Source: Halomonas piscis
GTDB lineage: Bacteria > Pseudomonadota > Gammaproteobacteria > Pseudomonadales > Halomonadaceae
DNA length: 64,000 nt
Reading direction: 5' to 3'
Assembly (NCBI RefSeq): GCF_031886125.1
Contig: NZ_CP119391.1
Span: 2,418,001-2,482,000 of the forward strand
A program made the translations under genes and the position numbers. The notes under the pieces are model-generated. The model had not been told where the DNA came from. It saw only the letters and a list, made by a program, of their open reading frames with translations, and did no database searches. Shown here piece after piece: positions 24,434 to 33,739 of this stretch (its first letter is position 1; the number at the start of each line of letters is the position of its first letter).

Positions 24434-26104
24434 CTAAAGCGCCCGGCGCAGCGCCTCGTCGCGGCGGTAGATATCCGGGCGGAAGGTAACCTCGCCGCTC
24501 TCATCGGGCCAGGCCGTCAGGTACACCAGCGCCACCGGTATCCGCTCGGGCAGATTGACGTTCAGATCGCTCTGGCGGCGTTCGAGCAACGTATCCAGCC
24601 GGTAGCGGCTGCCGGTGTCGGCCAGCAGCATGCGCACCAGCTCGCGCACGCCCTCCACCCGCACGCAGCCCGAGCTCAACGCCCGCCGGTCGCGTTTGAA
24701 GAGCCCCCGGGACGGCGTGTCGTGCAGATAAATCAGCTGGCTGTTGGGAAAGCGCACCACCACGCGCCCCAGCGGATTGCCCGGCCCGGCGGACTGGCGC
24801 AGCATGACGTTGCCCGGCGCCTGCCAGTCGATGCGCTCGGGGTCGAGCCGTGCCCCGTCCGGGCCCACCACCTGCATGTTGCGCCGGCTCAGATAGCCCG
24901 GATCGCGCCGGATCCGCGGCAGCGCGTCTTCCCGCCAAATAGTCGGCGGCACCGTCCAGGTGGGGTTCACGGTCAGGTGGGTAATCGCCGAGTGGAGCAC
25001 CGGCGTTTCGCGCCCGGCGCGGCCCACAATCACTCGCGACGACCAGCGCTCGCCGTCCGGGCGAGCGTAGTGCAGACGATAGCCGGCGATATCCACCCAC
25101 ACCCCGGGCCTGCGCGCGATGACAGGCTGCATCCAGCGGGCGCGCTCGAGGTTGACCCGCAGCGTAGCCATCTGCGAGCGCACCGAGGCGTTGAGCGCCC
25201 GGCGAGTCTTGCCGCCCACCACGCCGTCCTCATCGAGCAGGTGGCGGCGCTGAAAGCGCTTGACCGCCGCTTCCATCTCGGCGTCGAAGCGCCCGAGATC
25301 TGGCGCCTCGGCGTCTATCCGGGCATAGGCGGCCGGGTCGCCGGGCAGCACCCAAGGGTTGCCCCAATAGGCCAGCCGGCGACGCAGCGCGGTGACCGCA
25401 TCGCCCTCGTCGCCGCGGCGTAGGGCGTCATCCCCGGCTGGCACCAGCGGCGCGCTTGCCCGCTCCGCCAGCGCACGATGCGCCCCGAGCGCCTCGCGCA
25501 GCGCCTCGTAGGCCGGCAAATCCGGCCGCGCCAGCGACAGCGCCTGCTCGATATCAGCGCTGTTAACGGCGGCGACCACCCGGGCCATGGAATAGGACCG
25601 CGCCGGCCGGGCCGTCTCCCAGCCCGGCACCTGCTGCTCGGGATCGACCCGGCCGCGCTGCAGATGATCGAGGGCCAGCAGCAGCGCCCGGGTCGCGCGA
25701 ACGTCGAACGCCGCCCGGGCCTCGGCGTCGTCCCGGCTGCGCGCAAACGCCTGCGCCAGCGGCTGCCCTCCGCCATCCGCCCCGAGAGAGCCCTTGAGAG
25801 GGCCTCTGAGATAGTCGGCGGGATCGAGGCCGTCGTTTTCCAGCGTTTCCAGCGCCCTGGCAAGGGCTTCCACCCGCTCTGCGCTGTGCCATACCGGCTG
25901 CTGCTGCGCGGCCTGATAAAACGCCGCCACCGGAAGCGCCTCCGCCCGGCTGTCTGCCCTGGCGAGGTGCTGCGCCATGGCGTTAGCAAACGGCGTCTGG
26001 CCCGCCGCAGGTACGGCCGCCAGCGCGGCGCCGAGCGCCAGCGCCACGAGGACTGGCGCTTTCCCCGGCGCTCCGCCGCTTTTTCTCCGCCGCGTCTTAT
26101 TCAT
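24434..26104 (-). CDS. L,D-transpeptidase, YcbB/LdtD type
   Basis: Periplasmic YkuD-domain enzyme that forms 3-3 cross-links in peptidoglycan. The 556-residue precursor has a basic N-terminus and signal helix (15-35), a scaffold domain and a peptidoglycan-binding-like segment near 265-305 (FQRRHLLDEDGVVGGKTRRAL). The YkuD catalytic domain (about 340-500) contains the motif HDTPSRGLFKRDRRALSSGC, whose cysteine is the nucleophile, followed by VRVEG. The family is 550-620 residues, so it looks complete. It is convergent with the M23 peptidase gene and divergent from the YkuD_2-type gene, giving a compact cell-wall cluster. Confidence 0.92.
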   Translation of the reverse strand: MNKTRRRKSGGAPGKAPVLVALALGAALAAVPAAGQTPFANAMAQHLARADSRAEALPVAAFYQAAQQQPVWHSAERVEALARALETLENDGLDPADYLRGPLKGSLGADGGGQPLAQAFARSRDDAEARAAFDVRATRALLLALDHLQRGRVDPEQQVPGWETARPARSYSMARVVAAVNSADIEQALSLARPDLPAYEALREALGAHRALAERASAPLVPAGDDALRRGDEGDAVTALRRRLAYWGNPWVLPGDPAAYARIDAEAPDLGRFDAEMEAAVKRFQRRHLLDEDGVVGGKTRRALNASVRSQMATLRVNLERARWMQPVIARRPGVWVDIAGYRLHYARPDGERWSSRVIVGRAGRETPVLHSAITHLTVNPTWTVPPTIWREDALPRIRRDPGYLSRRNMQVVGPDGARLDPERIDWQAPGNVMLRQSAGPGNPLGRVVVRFPNSQLIYLHDTPSRGLFKRDRRALSSGCVRVEGVRELVRMLLADTGSRYRLDTLLERRQSDLNVNLPERIPVALVYLTAWPDESGEVTFRPDIYRRDEALRRAL

Positions 26105-26203
26105 AGCCTTCCCCTTGGGTTACGATAGCGATTCTGGACTTGCCACGGGGCAGAGCCTGGCTGCCCGGCCGGTCATTTTTCATTCATCTTCAGGGATGAC
26201 GAC

Positions 26204-26926
26204 ATGGCGTTTTGCATCAAAGCCTCGGCGCTACTGCTGAGCCTGTCCCTTGGCGCTTTCACGTTACCACTGCCGGCCGCCGATTTCTCCGCTCGGGTGG
26301 CCTCTGCCCCCGCCACCGCCTCGCCGCTGCTCCACCGGCTTGAACAGCTGGCCCCCGGGGCCACGCCTCGGGCGCTGCGCATGGCGGCCGAGTCTCTCGG
26401 CTGCGCCGACCCCGACGCCGAGCGCCTGGCGCTCATCGACTTTTCCCGGCCGTCCACCGAGGCGCGCCTGTGGGTGTTTGACCTTGAGCGCCATCGGCTC
26501 TTGTTCAAGGAGCTGGTCTCTCACGGCCAGGGCTCCGGCAACGCCCTGGCCACGTCGTTTTCCAACACGCCGGACAGCCACCAGTCGAGCCTGGGGCTGT
26601 TTCGCACCCTGAACAGCTACTACGGGCGCAACGGCTACTCGCTGCGCCTGGAAGGCCTTGAGCCCGACGTCAACGATCTGGCCTTCGAGCGCGCCATCGT
26701 CATTCACGGCGCCGACTACGTCAGCGACGCCTTCATCGACAGAACCGGGCGGCTGGGGCGCAGCCACGGCTGCCCGGCGGTGCGCTCCGAGGTGGCCTAC
26801 CCGCTGATCGACAGCCTCAAGAACGAGCAGTACGTGTTTGCCTACTACCCCGACGAAGAGTGGCTGGCAAGCTCGGCGCTACAAAGCTGCGAGGCCGACA
26901 CTCGCCGGCAGCTGGCCCGGCGCTAG
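26204..26926 (+). CDS. murein L,D-transpeptidase catalytic domain family protein (YkuD_2)
   Basis: Predicted exported protein of 240 residues with a signal peptide (1-25, ending PLPAADF). The catalytic domain contains the conserved HGADYVSDAFI and the cysteine motif GRSHGCPAVR (cysteine near 190). The YkuD_2 family resembles L,D-transpeptidases but individual activities are mostly unknown. The start lies about 100 bp from the divergent LdtD-type gene. The ABC-transporter gene begins 12 bp after its stop, so the two were probably one transcript before the IS insertion. Confidence 0.88.
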   Translation: MAFCIKASALLLSLSLGAFTLPLPAADFSARVASAPATASPLLHRLEQLAPGATPRALRMAAESLGCADPDAERLALIDFSRPSTEARLWVFDLERHRLLFKELVSHGQGSGNALATSFSNTPDSHQSSLGLFRTLNSYYGRNGYSLRLEGLEPDVNDLAFERAIVIHGADYVSDAFIDRTGRLGRSHGCPAVRSEVAYPLIDSLKNEQYVFAYYPDEEWLASSALQSCEADTRRQLARR

Positions 26927-26938
26927 CGTACCGCTTCC

Positions 26939-27297
26939 TTGTCTACCGCTCACGCCTCGCGTCACGCGCCCTCTGCCGCCGCCCCGGTGAGCGGCTTTTT
27001 CGGCGTTTTCCGCTACAGCAGCCGGGCGCTTTTGCTGGTCTGGCAAACCTCGCGGCTGATGATGGTAGGGCTGGCGCTGGCCACCCTGGTCGCCGGGGTG
27101 TTGCCGGCGGTGGCCGCCTGGGTGGGCCAGCTGATCGTCGACGGCGTAGTGGCCGCCATGGAGGCCCAAGAAGCCAGCGCTGCCCCGCCGCTTGCCCAAA
27201 GTCTCACCCCGGTACTCTGGCTGGTGGCGCTGGAAGGCGCGATCATCGGCTTGATCGCGCTTGCCCAGCGCGGGCTCGACGCGCAGAAGTCGCTTCT
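26939..27297 (+). pseudogene. ABC transporter gene, 5' part (split by IS110-family element)
   Basis: First ~119 codons of an ABC exporter (fused membrane and ATPase domains) starting at a TTG. The first two membrane helices are visible (about 38-58 and 92-110), ending AQRGLDAQKSLL where the insertion element begins. No ATG lies near; the ribosome site is not evident, so the exact start is uncertain. Joined to 28862-30362 with one CT kept, the frame gives 619 codons without a stop, so the gene was intact before the insertion. The untruncated protein would export an unknown substrate. Confidence 0.85.
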
Positions 27298-27567
27298 GGT
27301 ATGGATTGACCCGTCAAGGGGTCGGTTGACTCTGCTACGTGTGATTGTCCTCAATGCCCACGGATCAGGAAGCGAGGGGCTATCAGCGACGGTGGATCTC
27401 TCTGGTATTCGTGGGTTGGTTACCGACCTGTCATCACTTCGTCGCGGAGCTACCCTGGTCTACGAGCGAGGGTCACCCCGCCCCGCAGGGCGGGGGCCTC
27501 ATAGGAGCGTCAGGGGTTCTCCCACCGGCCCGACGCTCCCTGAATCGTAGGCACTGAGGCGCGATCA
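27298..27567 (-). ncRNA. candidate bridge/seekRNA region of IS110-family copy 1
   Basis: This is the long non-coding end 3' of the transposase, where IS1111-group elements encode their guide RNA. Two strong hairpins are visible: an 8-bp stem with a 4-nt loop (27476-27495) and an 8-bp stem (27504-27511 with 27532-27539). TCTGGTAT at 27401-27408 is identical to the sequence made when the element ends join across CT. GAAGCGA at 27369-27375 is the reverse complement of TCGCTTC, the left flank of the ABC target; five of these seven bases are also in the hsdS target. RNA boundaries and transcription are inferred. Confidence 0.45.
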
Positions 27568-28770
27568 TCATGCGGTGGCCCGGCTGCCGTGCGGTTTGCC
27601 CATCGCTTCGCAGGCAATCGCCCACAGGAAGCCGGCCATTTCTCGCGCCACCGCCGTGGTGACTTGCTGCTTGGCCTTGCCCGTGGCAGCCAGGCGGCGG
27701 TAGCGCCCGCACAGTCGCTTCTGCGCCTCCCAGGCGATCGCCTGCACCGTTGGCGAGGTCTTCTCGGCGCGCTGCTCAATAATGCGCGTCTTGCGGGCCG
27801 GGAACCGGTAGCTCCAGGCCGCCTCCACCAGCACTCGTCGCACATGGCCATTGCCGGTCTTGGTGATGCCGCCCTGGCGCCGACTGCCCCCGCTCGAGTG
27901 CTCGCTGGGCACCAGGCCCAGGTAGGCCATCAGCTGGCGGGGCGAGTCGAAGCGACTGATGTCACCCAGCTCGGCCAGCACCGTCATCGCCGTGATCAGG
28001 CTCACGCCCCACATCGCCTGAACGGCCTCGACCACCGGAGCCAGTGACCAGTTTGGTAACACCGCTCTCATCTGTTTTTCGAGACCCGCCACACGGCGCT
28101 GGGCATCTTTCACGTTGTCGACGTACTCCTGCAACACAACCTGCTGAACCGGGGTGTCGAAGCGCACCGTCTCCAGCCAGCGGAAGTGTGCCGGTATCCA
28201 CTTGCTCTTGCCGGGGTAGATCTTGCTGTGCCGCAACAAGAAGGCGTTGAGTCGCTGTCGGGCGCGGAGCTCAGCGGCTTTCATGTCTTCCCGGGCACGC
28301 GTCAGATCGCGAATCGCCTCCTGTTCCGGCGTTGGCACCCAGACCGGTGTCAGCTCTCCTGAGCGCGACAGGCGAGCCAGCATCTTGGCATCGCGACGGT
28401 CGGTCTTGATGCGATCCCCTGCGCGCTGAGGAATCAGCGTCGGGGCAACGACCTCGCAATCATGGCCGCTGGCCTGAATCTGGTGATAGACCCCGTAGCC
28501 ACAGGGGCCAGCCTCGTAGCTGAATAACAACGGCTGCCCATCGAAACGCTGACTCAGCTGACGAACCAGCTTATCGATGGCCTGAGGCTCGTTCGGAATT
28601 TCGCCGCGGAACTCGGGAGCTTGGCGTCCGGCCTCGGCGATTGCCACGGAGATACTCGCCTTGTGCACGTCCAGGCCAATATAAGCGGCGTGGACGTTGC
28701 TGGCAGCACTAACCCGCTGGGCAACAGTGCGCTCGACAATAGCTGGCTGAGTTGCGTTAGACTGTTTCAT
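27568..28770 (-). CDS. IS110-family transposase (copy 1)
   Basis: 400-residue DEDD transposase of the IS110 family, which excises and inserts the element through a circular intermediate. The N-terminal RuvC-like domain has D34 (YIGLDVHKAS), E86 (FSYEAGPCG) and D124/D127 (KTDRRDAKML). The C-terminal Tnp_20 domain has MWGVSLITAMTVLAELGD and the serine-bearing HSSGGSRRQGGITKTGN near 291-307. GGGAGG precedes the ATG. The protein is identical to that at 40831-42033. It appears intact, so the element may be active. Confidence 0.93.
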   Translation of the reverse strand: MKQSNATQPAIVERTVAQRVSAASNVHAAYIGLDVHKASISVAIAEAGRQAPEFRGEIPNEPQAIDKLVRQLSQRFDGQPLLFSYEAGPCGYGVYHQIQASGHDCEVVAPTLIPQRAGDRIKTDRRDAKMLARLSRSGELTPVWVPTPEQEAIRDLTRAREDMKAAELRARQRLNAFLLRHSKIYPGKSKWIPAHFRWLETVRFDTPVQQVVLQEYVDNVKDAQRRVAGLEKQMRAVLPNWSLAPVVEAVQAMWGVSLITAMTVLAELGDISRFDSPRQLMAYLGLVPSEHSSGGSRRQGGITKTGNGHVRRVLVEAAWSYRFPARKTRIIEQRAEKTSPTVQAIAWEAQKRLCGRYRRLAATGKAKQQVTTAVAREMAGFLWAIACEAMGKPHGSRATA

Positions 28771-28861
28771 GACCTGCCTCCCTCAATAGTGGCTCTGTGT
28801 TGTTGCCCTACCTCAACATAACCCACGACGTTGAGGTGGGGCAGGTCAATCCATGATGTCT

Positions 28862-30362
28862 ACGCGCCCGGCTGGGCCATCGGGTCAACGTGATGATTCT
28901 GGAAAAGGCCGGCACGCTGTCCCTTGCCCAGTTCGAGGATTCCGAGCTTTACGACAAGCTCACCCGGGCCCGGCGCGAAGCCTCCACCCGGCCGCTGGGG
29001 CTGGTCAACAAGACGTTTTCGCTGTTGCAAAACGCCATTTCCCTGGGCAGCTTCGGCGTGCTTCTGGTGCAGTTTTCGCCCTGGGCGCTGCTGATTCTGG
29101 TGATCGGGGCTCTGCCGGTATTCCTCTCCGAGGCCAGGTTTTCCGGCGAAGCGTTTCGTCTGTTTCGCGGGCGCTCGCCCCAGTCGCGGATGCAGATGTA
29201 CCTGGAAACCGTGCTCGCCCGGGAAGACAGCATCAAGGAGGTCAAGCTCTTCGGCCTGGAAGAGCTCTTCCTCAAGCGCTACAAGGCCATCTTCAACCGC
29301 CTGTTTGCCGAGGAGCGCCGGCTCACCCTGCGCCGGGAAGGCTGGGGCTTTGCCCTGGGGCTGCTGGGTACGCTGACGTTCTACGCCGCCTACGGCTGGG
29401 TGGTGGTGGAAACCGTGGCCGGCGCGCTGACCCTGGGCCAGATGACGATGTACCTGATGGTGTTCAAGCAGGGCCAGAGCGCGCTTTCGGCAAGCCTCAC
29501 GGCGATCAGCGGCATGTACGAGGACAACCTGTATCTGTCCAACCTCTACGAGTACCTGGAGCAGCCGGTGGAGGAAGAAGCCGGCACCGCCACCCGGGGC
29601 GAAGCGCCCGGCGACGGCCTGCGCTTCGAGGGCGTGAGCTTCGCCTACCCCGGCGGCAAGGAAGTCCTCCACGACGTCTCGCTGCACCTGGTGCCCGGCC
29701 AGAGCCTGGCCCTGGTGGGGGAAAACGGCTCGGGCAAGACCACCCTGATCAAGCTCTTGACCCGGCTGTACTCACCCACTGCCGGGCGCATCCTGCTCGA
29801 CGGCACCGACCTTCGCCACTGGGACGCGGTGGCCCTGCGCGAGCGCATCGGCGTCATCTTTCAGGACTTCGTGCGCTACCAGCTGCCCGTGGGCGAGAAC
29901 CTGGGCGTGGGCGACACCCACGCCTTCGGCGATGAGAGCCGCTGGGAACACGCCGCCCGCCACGGCATGGCCAACGATTTTATTCGCGACATGCCCAAGG
30001 GCTATCACACCCAGCTGGGGCGCTGGTTCAAGAACGGCCAGGAGCTTTCCGGCGGCCAGTGGCAGAAAATCGCCCTCTCCCGGGCCTACATGCGCGAAAA
30101 CGCCGATATTCTGGTGCTCGACGAGCCCACCGCGGCCATGGACCCCGCCGCCGAGGCCGAGGTGTTCGCCCGCTTTCGCGAGCACAGCCGGGACAAGATG
30201 ACGATTCTGATCTCGCACCGCTTTTCCACGGTGCGAAGCGCCGAGCAGATACTGGTGGTGGACGCCGGGCGCATCATCGAGCGCGGCACCCACGCCGAGC
30301 TTCTGGCGCAAAACGGCCGCTACGCCGCGCTGTTCCGCCTCCAGGCCAGAGGCTACCAGTAG
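28862..30362 (+). pseudogene. ABC transporter gene, 3' part (membrane domain remainder plus ATPase)
   Basis: 3' remainder of the split ABC exporter. It resumes as ARLGHRVNVMILEKAGTL and contains the remaining membrane helices. The nucleotide-binding domain has Walker A GENGSGKTT, the signature LSGGQWQKIALSRAY, Walker B ILVLDEPTA and the H-loop ISHRFSTV. An ATG at 28890 could start a 490-residue fragment, but without the first two helices it is unlikely to work. Before the insertion it was continuous with 26939-27297. Confidence 0.88.
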
Positions 30363-30452
30363 CGCTGCCCGAACCGGCACCCGCCCGGGTTTATTTTTAG
30401 CCGGCTTTGTTTTACCACTGGGGTTTGTTTCACCTTTTTTCAGGGAGCCATC

Positions 30453-31463
30453 ATGATCGATCTGCGCAGCGATACCGTCACCCGGCCCACCCAGGCCATG
30501 TACGAAGCCATGTGCGCCGCCCCGGTGGGCGACGACGTCTGGGGCGACGACCCCACGGTCAACGCCTTCGAGCGGGCCGTTGCCGAAGCGGCCGGCAAAG
30601 AGGACGCGCTGCTGTTTCCCAGCGGCACCCAGAGCAACCTGGTGGCGCTCATGGCCCACTGCGGGCGCGGCGACGAGTACATCGTCGGCCAGCAGGCCCA
30701 TACCTACGGCTTTGAAGGCGGCGGCGCGGCGGTACTCGGCAGCATCCAGCCCCAGCCGGTGGAAAACGCCGACGACGGCACCCTGCCCCTGGATAAGATC
30801 CGCGCGGCGATCAAGATCGACGACTTCCACTTTGCCCGCACCCGGCTTCTGGCGCTGGAAAACACCATCGGCGGCAAGGTCGTCTCTCAGGATTACATGC
30901 AGCAGGCCACGACGCTAGCTCGGGAGCACGGCCTGGCCACCCACCTGGACGGCGCGCGGCTTTTCAACGCCGCGGTAGCCACGGACACGCCGCTGGCCGC
31001 ACTCTGCGCGCCGTTTGACAGCGTCTCGCTGTGCTTTTCCAAAGGGCTGGGGGCACCGGTGGGCTCAGTGCTCGCGGGCTCGACCGAGCTGATCGCCCGG
31101 GCGCGGCGCTGGCGCAAGGTCGCCGGCGGCGGCATGCGCCAGTCGGGGATTCTCGCCGCGGCCTGCTGGCACGCCCTGGAGCACCACATGGCAGGCCTTG
31201 CCGACGATCACCGCCGGGCGGAAACTCTGGCCCGGGGCATGGCCGAGCTGCCCGGCGTTACCATTACTTCCCAGGCCACCAACATGGTGTTTGCCGACTT
31301 CCCCGCTGAGCACGTCGCACCGCTGGCCGACTGGCTTCGCGAAAACGGCATTCTGATCGATCTGCTGGAAAGCGCGCGCCTGGTAACCCACCTGGATATC
31401 AGCGATGCCGATATCGACCGCGTGATTGCCGTCATGCAGGCCTACTTCAACCGTCACGGCTAA
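30453..31463 (+). CDS. ltaE: low-specificity L-threonine aldolase
   Basis: PLP enzyme that cleaves L-threonine and L-allo-threonine to glycine and acetaldehyde. The 336-residue length is typical. The PLP lysine is K197 (CFSKGLGAPVGS), preceded by HLDGARLFNAA. The N-terminal MIDLRSDTVTRPT and VGDDVWGDDPTVN are family hallmarks. CAGGGAG precedes the ATG. It follows the broken ABC gene by about 90 bp with no clear hairpin. Confidence 0.95.
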   Translation: MIDLRSDTVTRPTQAMYEAMCAAPVGDDVWGDDPTVNAFERAVAEAAGKEDALLFPSGTQSNLVALMAHCGRGDEYIVGQQAHTYGFEGGGAAVLGSIQPQPVENADDGTLPLDKIRAAIKIDDFHFARTRLLALENTIGGKVVSQDYMQQATTLAREHGLATHLDGARLFNAAVATDTPLAALCAPFDSVSLCFSKGLGAPVGSVLAGSTELIARARRWRKVAGGGMRQSGILAAACWHALEHHMAGLADDHRRAETLARGMAELPGVTITSQATNMVFADFPAEHVAPLADWLRENGILIDLLESARLVTHLDISDADIDRVIAVMQAYFNRHG

Positions 31464-31538
31464 GCCTCTGCTGCGCGCCGCGGTGCCCGGCATGGCCAAA
31501 GCGTGCTACGCTTTGTATCTCATTTGGGAGAACTGCCG

Positions 31539-31931
31539 ATGACCAACCGCTTTTTCTTCGTGACAGGCTCCGCCCGAGCGCTGATCGCCGGGCTGATCAT
31601 TGCGCTCATGAGCGGCTGCGCCCTGGCCGATGCCAAGCCCGACGCGCAAAAAGGTCAGGCGTCCTACTACAGCGACCGCTTCCAGGGCGCGCTCACCGCC
31701 AGCGGCACGCCGTTCGACCAGCAGGCGCTGACCGCCGCGCACCCCACCCTGCCGCTGGGTACCAAGGTACTGGTCACCCGGCCCGACACCGGCAACACCG
31801 TCAAGGTGGTGGTCAACGACCGCGGCCCCTACGTGCGCGGGCGCATCATTGATCTCTCCAAGCGCGCCGCGCGCAAGCTCAATATCATCCAGCGCGGCGT
31901 CGCCCAGGTGACCGTCAGAGTGATCGACTAA
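31539..31931 (+). CDS. RlpA-like septal-ring lipoprotein/lytic transglycosylase domain protein
   Basis: Short RlpA-type double-psi beta-barrel protein of 130 residues with a lipoprotein signal (LMSGC lipobox, cysteine near 27). The barrel covers about 38-130: GQASYYSDRFQGALTASGT, FDQQALTAAHPTLPLG and NDRGPYVRGRIIDLS. It lacks the C-terminal SPOR domain of classical RlpA. RlpA proteins cut glycan strands lacking stem peptides at septa. GGGAG precedes the ATG. The last four codons including the stop are duplicated in tandem just after the gene. Confidence 0.86.
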   Translation: MTNRFFFVTGSARALIAGLIIALMSGCALADAKPDAQKGQASYYSDRFQGALTASGTPFDQQALTAAHPTLPLGTKVLVTRPDTGNTVKVVVNDRGPYVRGRIIDLSKRAARKLNIIQRGVAQVTVRVID

Positions 31932-31939
31932 GTGATCGA

Positions 31940-32416
31940 CTAGCGGCCGTGATACTCGCGGTGCAGCGCTTCCATGGTGGCGGCAAGCTCCGGCACCGGG
32001 CCGTCGACGGCAATGCCGGGGACGATCTGCTCGACGGGCAACGTCGCCACCGGCGGCGGCGGCACGTCCATGGCGGCAAGCCACTCGCCCAGCTGTTTTG
32101 ACGAGCTGACGTAGACAATGCGCCCAAGCCCCACCCAGCCGTGGGCGGCGGCGCACATGGGGCAGTGCTCGCCGGAGGTATAGACCGTGGCCCGGGCGCG
32201 CTCCTCGGGGGTGAGGTTTTCTACCGCCCAGTAGGCCAGCGCAATTTCCGGATGGCGGGTGTTGTCGCCGCCGGCAATGCGGTTGCGGTCCTCATGGAGC
32301 ACTTTGCCCTCCGCGCTCACCAGCAGGCTGCCAAAGGGCTCGTCTCCCGCTGCCAGCGCTTCCCTGGCAAGCTCGACGCTTCTCTCCAGATATTTCCGCT
32401 CGTGATCCGCGATCAT
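31940..32416 (-). CDS. nucleoside/guanine deaminase, cytidine-deaminase fold
   Basis: Zinc-dependent deaminase of 158 residues. It shows HPE (H55, E57) and CPMC (C85, C88), the standard zinc and proton-shuttle residues. The family includes tRNA-specific, cytosine, guanine and nucleoside deaminases; the substrate cannot be decided here, although the small-molecule group fits better than TadA. AAAGGAG precedes the ATG. Its stop codon lies inside the duplicated 12-bp unit at the end of the convergent rlpA-like gene. Confidence 0.85.
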   Translation of the reverse strand: MIADHERKYLERSVELAREALAAGDEPFGSLLVSAEGKVLHEDRNRIAGGDNTRHPEIALAYWAVENLTPEERARATVYTSGEHCPMCAAAHGWVGLGRIVYVSSSKQLGEWLAAMDVPPPPVATLPVEQIVPGIAVDGPVPELAATMEALHREYHGR

Positions 32417-32470
32417 CGCCGCTTCTCCTTTCTGAATGGCTTTCGGTTGAGTGAAGACCGACTGGTGACG

Positions 32471-33739
32471 CTATCCGCTTTCCGCCCCGCAGGCTGCCCC
32501 GGACGGCGCCCTGGCAAGCCTGCCGCCTTCGCTGCGGCTGATAATCGAGGTGCCGACCAGATCCCCGGTGACGTTAAGCGACGTGCAGCCCATGCCTACC
32601 AGCGCATCGATGGCGGTCAGAAGCGCCACGGTTTCAATCGGCAGGCCCACCTGGGCAAACACCGTGGCGATCATGATGATGCCCGCGCCGGGCACGCCGG
32701 CGGTGCCTACCGACACCAGAGTGCCGATCAGCACGATCTGCACCATGCTCATGAAGTCCAGCGGCGCGCCGATGACGTTGGCCGCAAACACCGCCGAGAT
32801 GGCGATACGAATGGCCGCGCCGTCCATGTTCAGCGTCGCGCCCAGCGGCAGGCTGAAACCGTAAATGGTTTTGTGAATGCCCAGGCGGTTGGCGGCGTTG
32901 ATGGTCAGCGGCAGCGTGCCCGAGCTGCTCTGAGTGGCAAAGGAGGTGGCCATGGGCGCGCGCGCCTCGCGGAAAAACGCCCTGAGGCTGACGCCAAACA
33001 GCCGCATGCCGGCACAGTACAGCGCCAGCTGAATGCCCAGCGCCAGATAGAGCACCAGCACCATGTCGCCAAGGGACAAGAGCGTCTCCATGCCCTGGCG
33101 GCTCACGGTATCGGCGACGATAGCGAAAACGCCGATGGGCACGTAGTGCAGCACCCCGGCCATGACCTTGAGCGTGATTTCGTTGAGCGCTTCCAGCACC
33201 TCCAAAAGCCGCTCGCCCAGCGCCGACTGGCGCTCGGTGCCGGACTCGCGCAGCTTCAAAAGCGCTATGCCGAACACCAGCGCGGTAAAGATGATGCCCA
33301 GCATGTTGAGCTCGGTGAACGCCTCGAGAATATTGCCCGGCACGATGTCGAGCAGCACTTCCGTCAGCCCCGGGTTGTCCGGCACCGAGAAACTGGCGCT
33401 GTCGTCCAGCGTCATGCCGCTGCCGGGGCTGAACACAGAGGCCACGGCAAGCCCGACAATAATCGCCAGCGCCGTGCTGACCAGGTAATACACAAACACC
33501 TTGCGCCCGATGCGGCCGACGCTGCCCTCCCGGGACTGATTGACCCCCACCATCAGGGTAAACAGCACGATGGGCACGATCAGAAACGTCAGCAGCCTGA
33601 GCAGCAGATCCCCGAGCGGCGCAAGCCAGCCCACCGTCTCCTGGCTGCCCAAAAGGCCCACGGCAACGCCTGCCACCAGCGCAATCGTGACACGCAGAAT
33701 CAGCGACGACCCGGCGTATTTTTTCCAGAGAAAATGCAT
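32471..33739 (-). CDS. dicarboxylate/amino acid:cation symporter (DAACS family)
   Basis: Inner-membrane sodium- or proton-coupled carrier for glutamate, aspartate or C4-dicarboxylates. The 422-residue protein has about eight hydrophobic segments plus the re-entrant hairpins. It carries the conserved TQSSSGTLPLTINAA (hairpin 1), the LNMDGAAIR motif and TAGVPGAGIIM in the second half. The ATG at 33739 (MHFLWKKY) is preferred over a GTG four codons earlier; no strong ribosome site supports either. The 236 bp upstream is AT-rich and probably holds its promoter, and it marks the edge of the restriction locus. Confidence 0.92.
   Translation of the reverse strand: MHFLWKKYAGSSLILRVTIALVAGVAVGLLGSQETVGWLAPLGDLLLRLLTFLIVPIVLFTLMVGVNQSREGSVGRIGRKVFVYYLVSTALAIIVGLAVASVFSPGSGMTLDDSASFSVPDNPGLTEVLLDIVPGNILEAFTELNMLGIIFTALVFGIALLKLRESGTERQSALGERLLEVLEALNEITLKVMAGVLHYVPIGVFAIVADTVSRQGMETLLSLGDMVLVLYLALGIQLALYCAGMRLFGVSLRAFFREARAPMATSFATQSSSGTLPLTINAANRLGIHKTIYGFSLPLGATLNMDGAAIRIAISAVFAANVIGAPLDFMSMVQIVLIGTLVSVGTAGVPGAGIIMIATVFAQVGLPIETVALLTAIDALVGMGCTSLNVTGDLVGTSIISRSEGGRLARAPSGAACGAESG

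Larger units (their letters stand above)
27298..28859 (-). mobile_element. IS110-family element, IS1111-like layout (copy 1)
   Basis: 1,562-bp insertion inside an ABC-transporter gene. It is flanked by a CT dinucleotide on each side (27296-27297 and 28860-28861), with no longer target duplication. Subterminal inverted repeats of 11 bp (ATGGATTGACC) lie at 27301-27311 and 28844-28854, three and five bases from the ends, as in IS1111-type elements. The only gene encodes a DEDD transposase on the minus strand. About 270 bp after the transposase is non-coding. A second copy, which looks identical, lies at 40561-42122 in the same orientation. Boundaries follow from restoring the interrupted gene. 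Confidence 0.9.

Noticed and set aside
22669..24504. 611-codon open frame antisense to the M23 peptidase gene
   Set aside because: A shadow of GC-rich codon use, and it would cross a strong terminator.
28890..30362. Functional half ABC transporter starting at an internal ATG
   Set aside because: It lacks the first two membrane helices, and the reading frame continues back to the insertion border, so it is the 3' part of a split gene.
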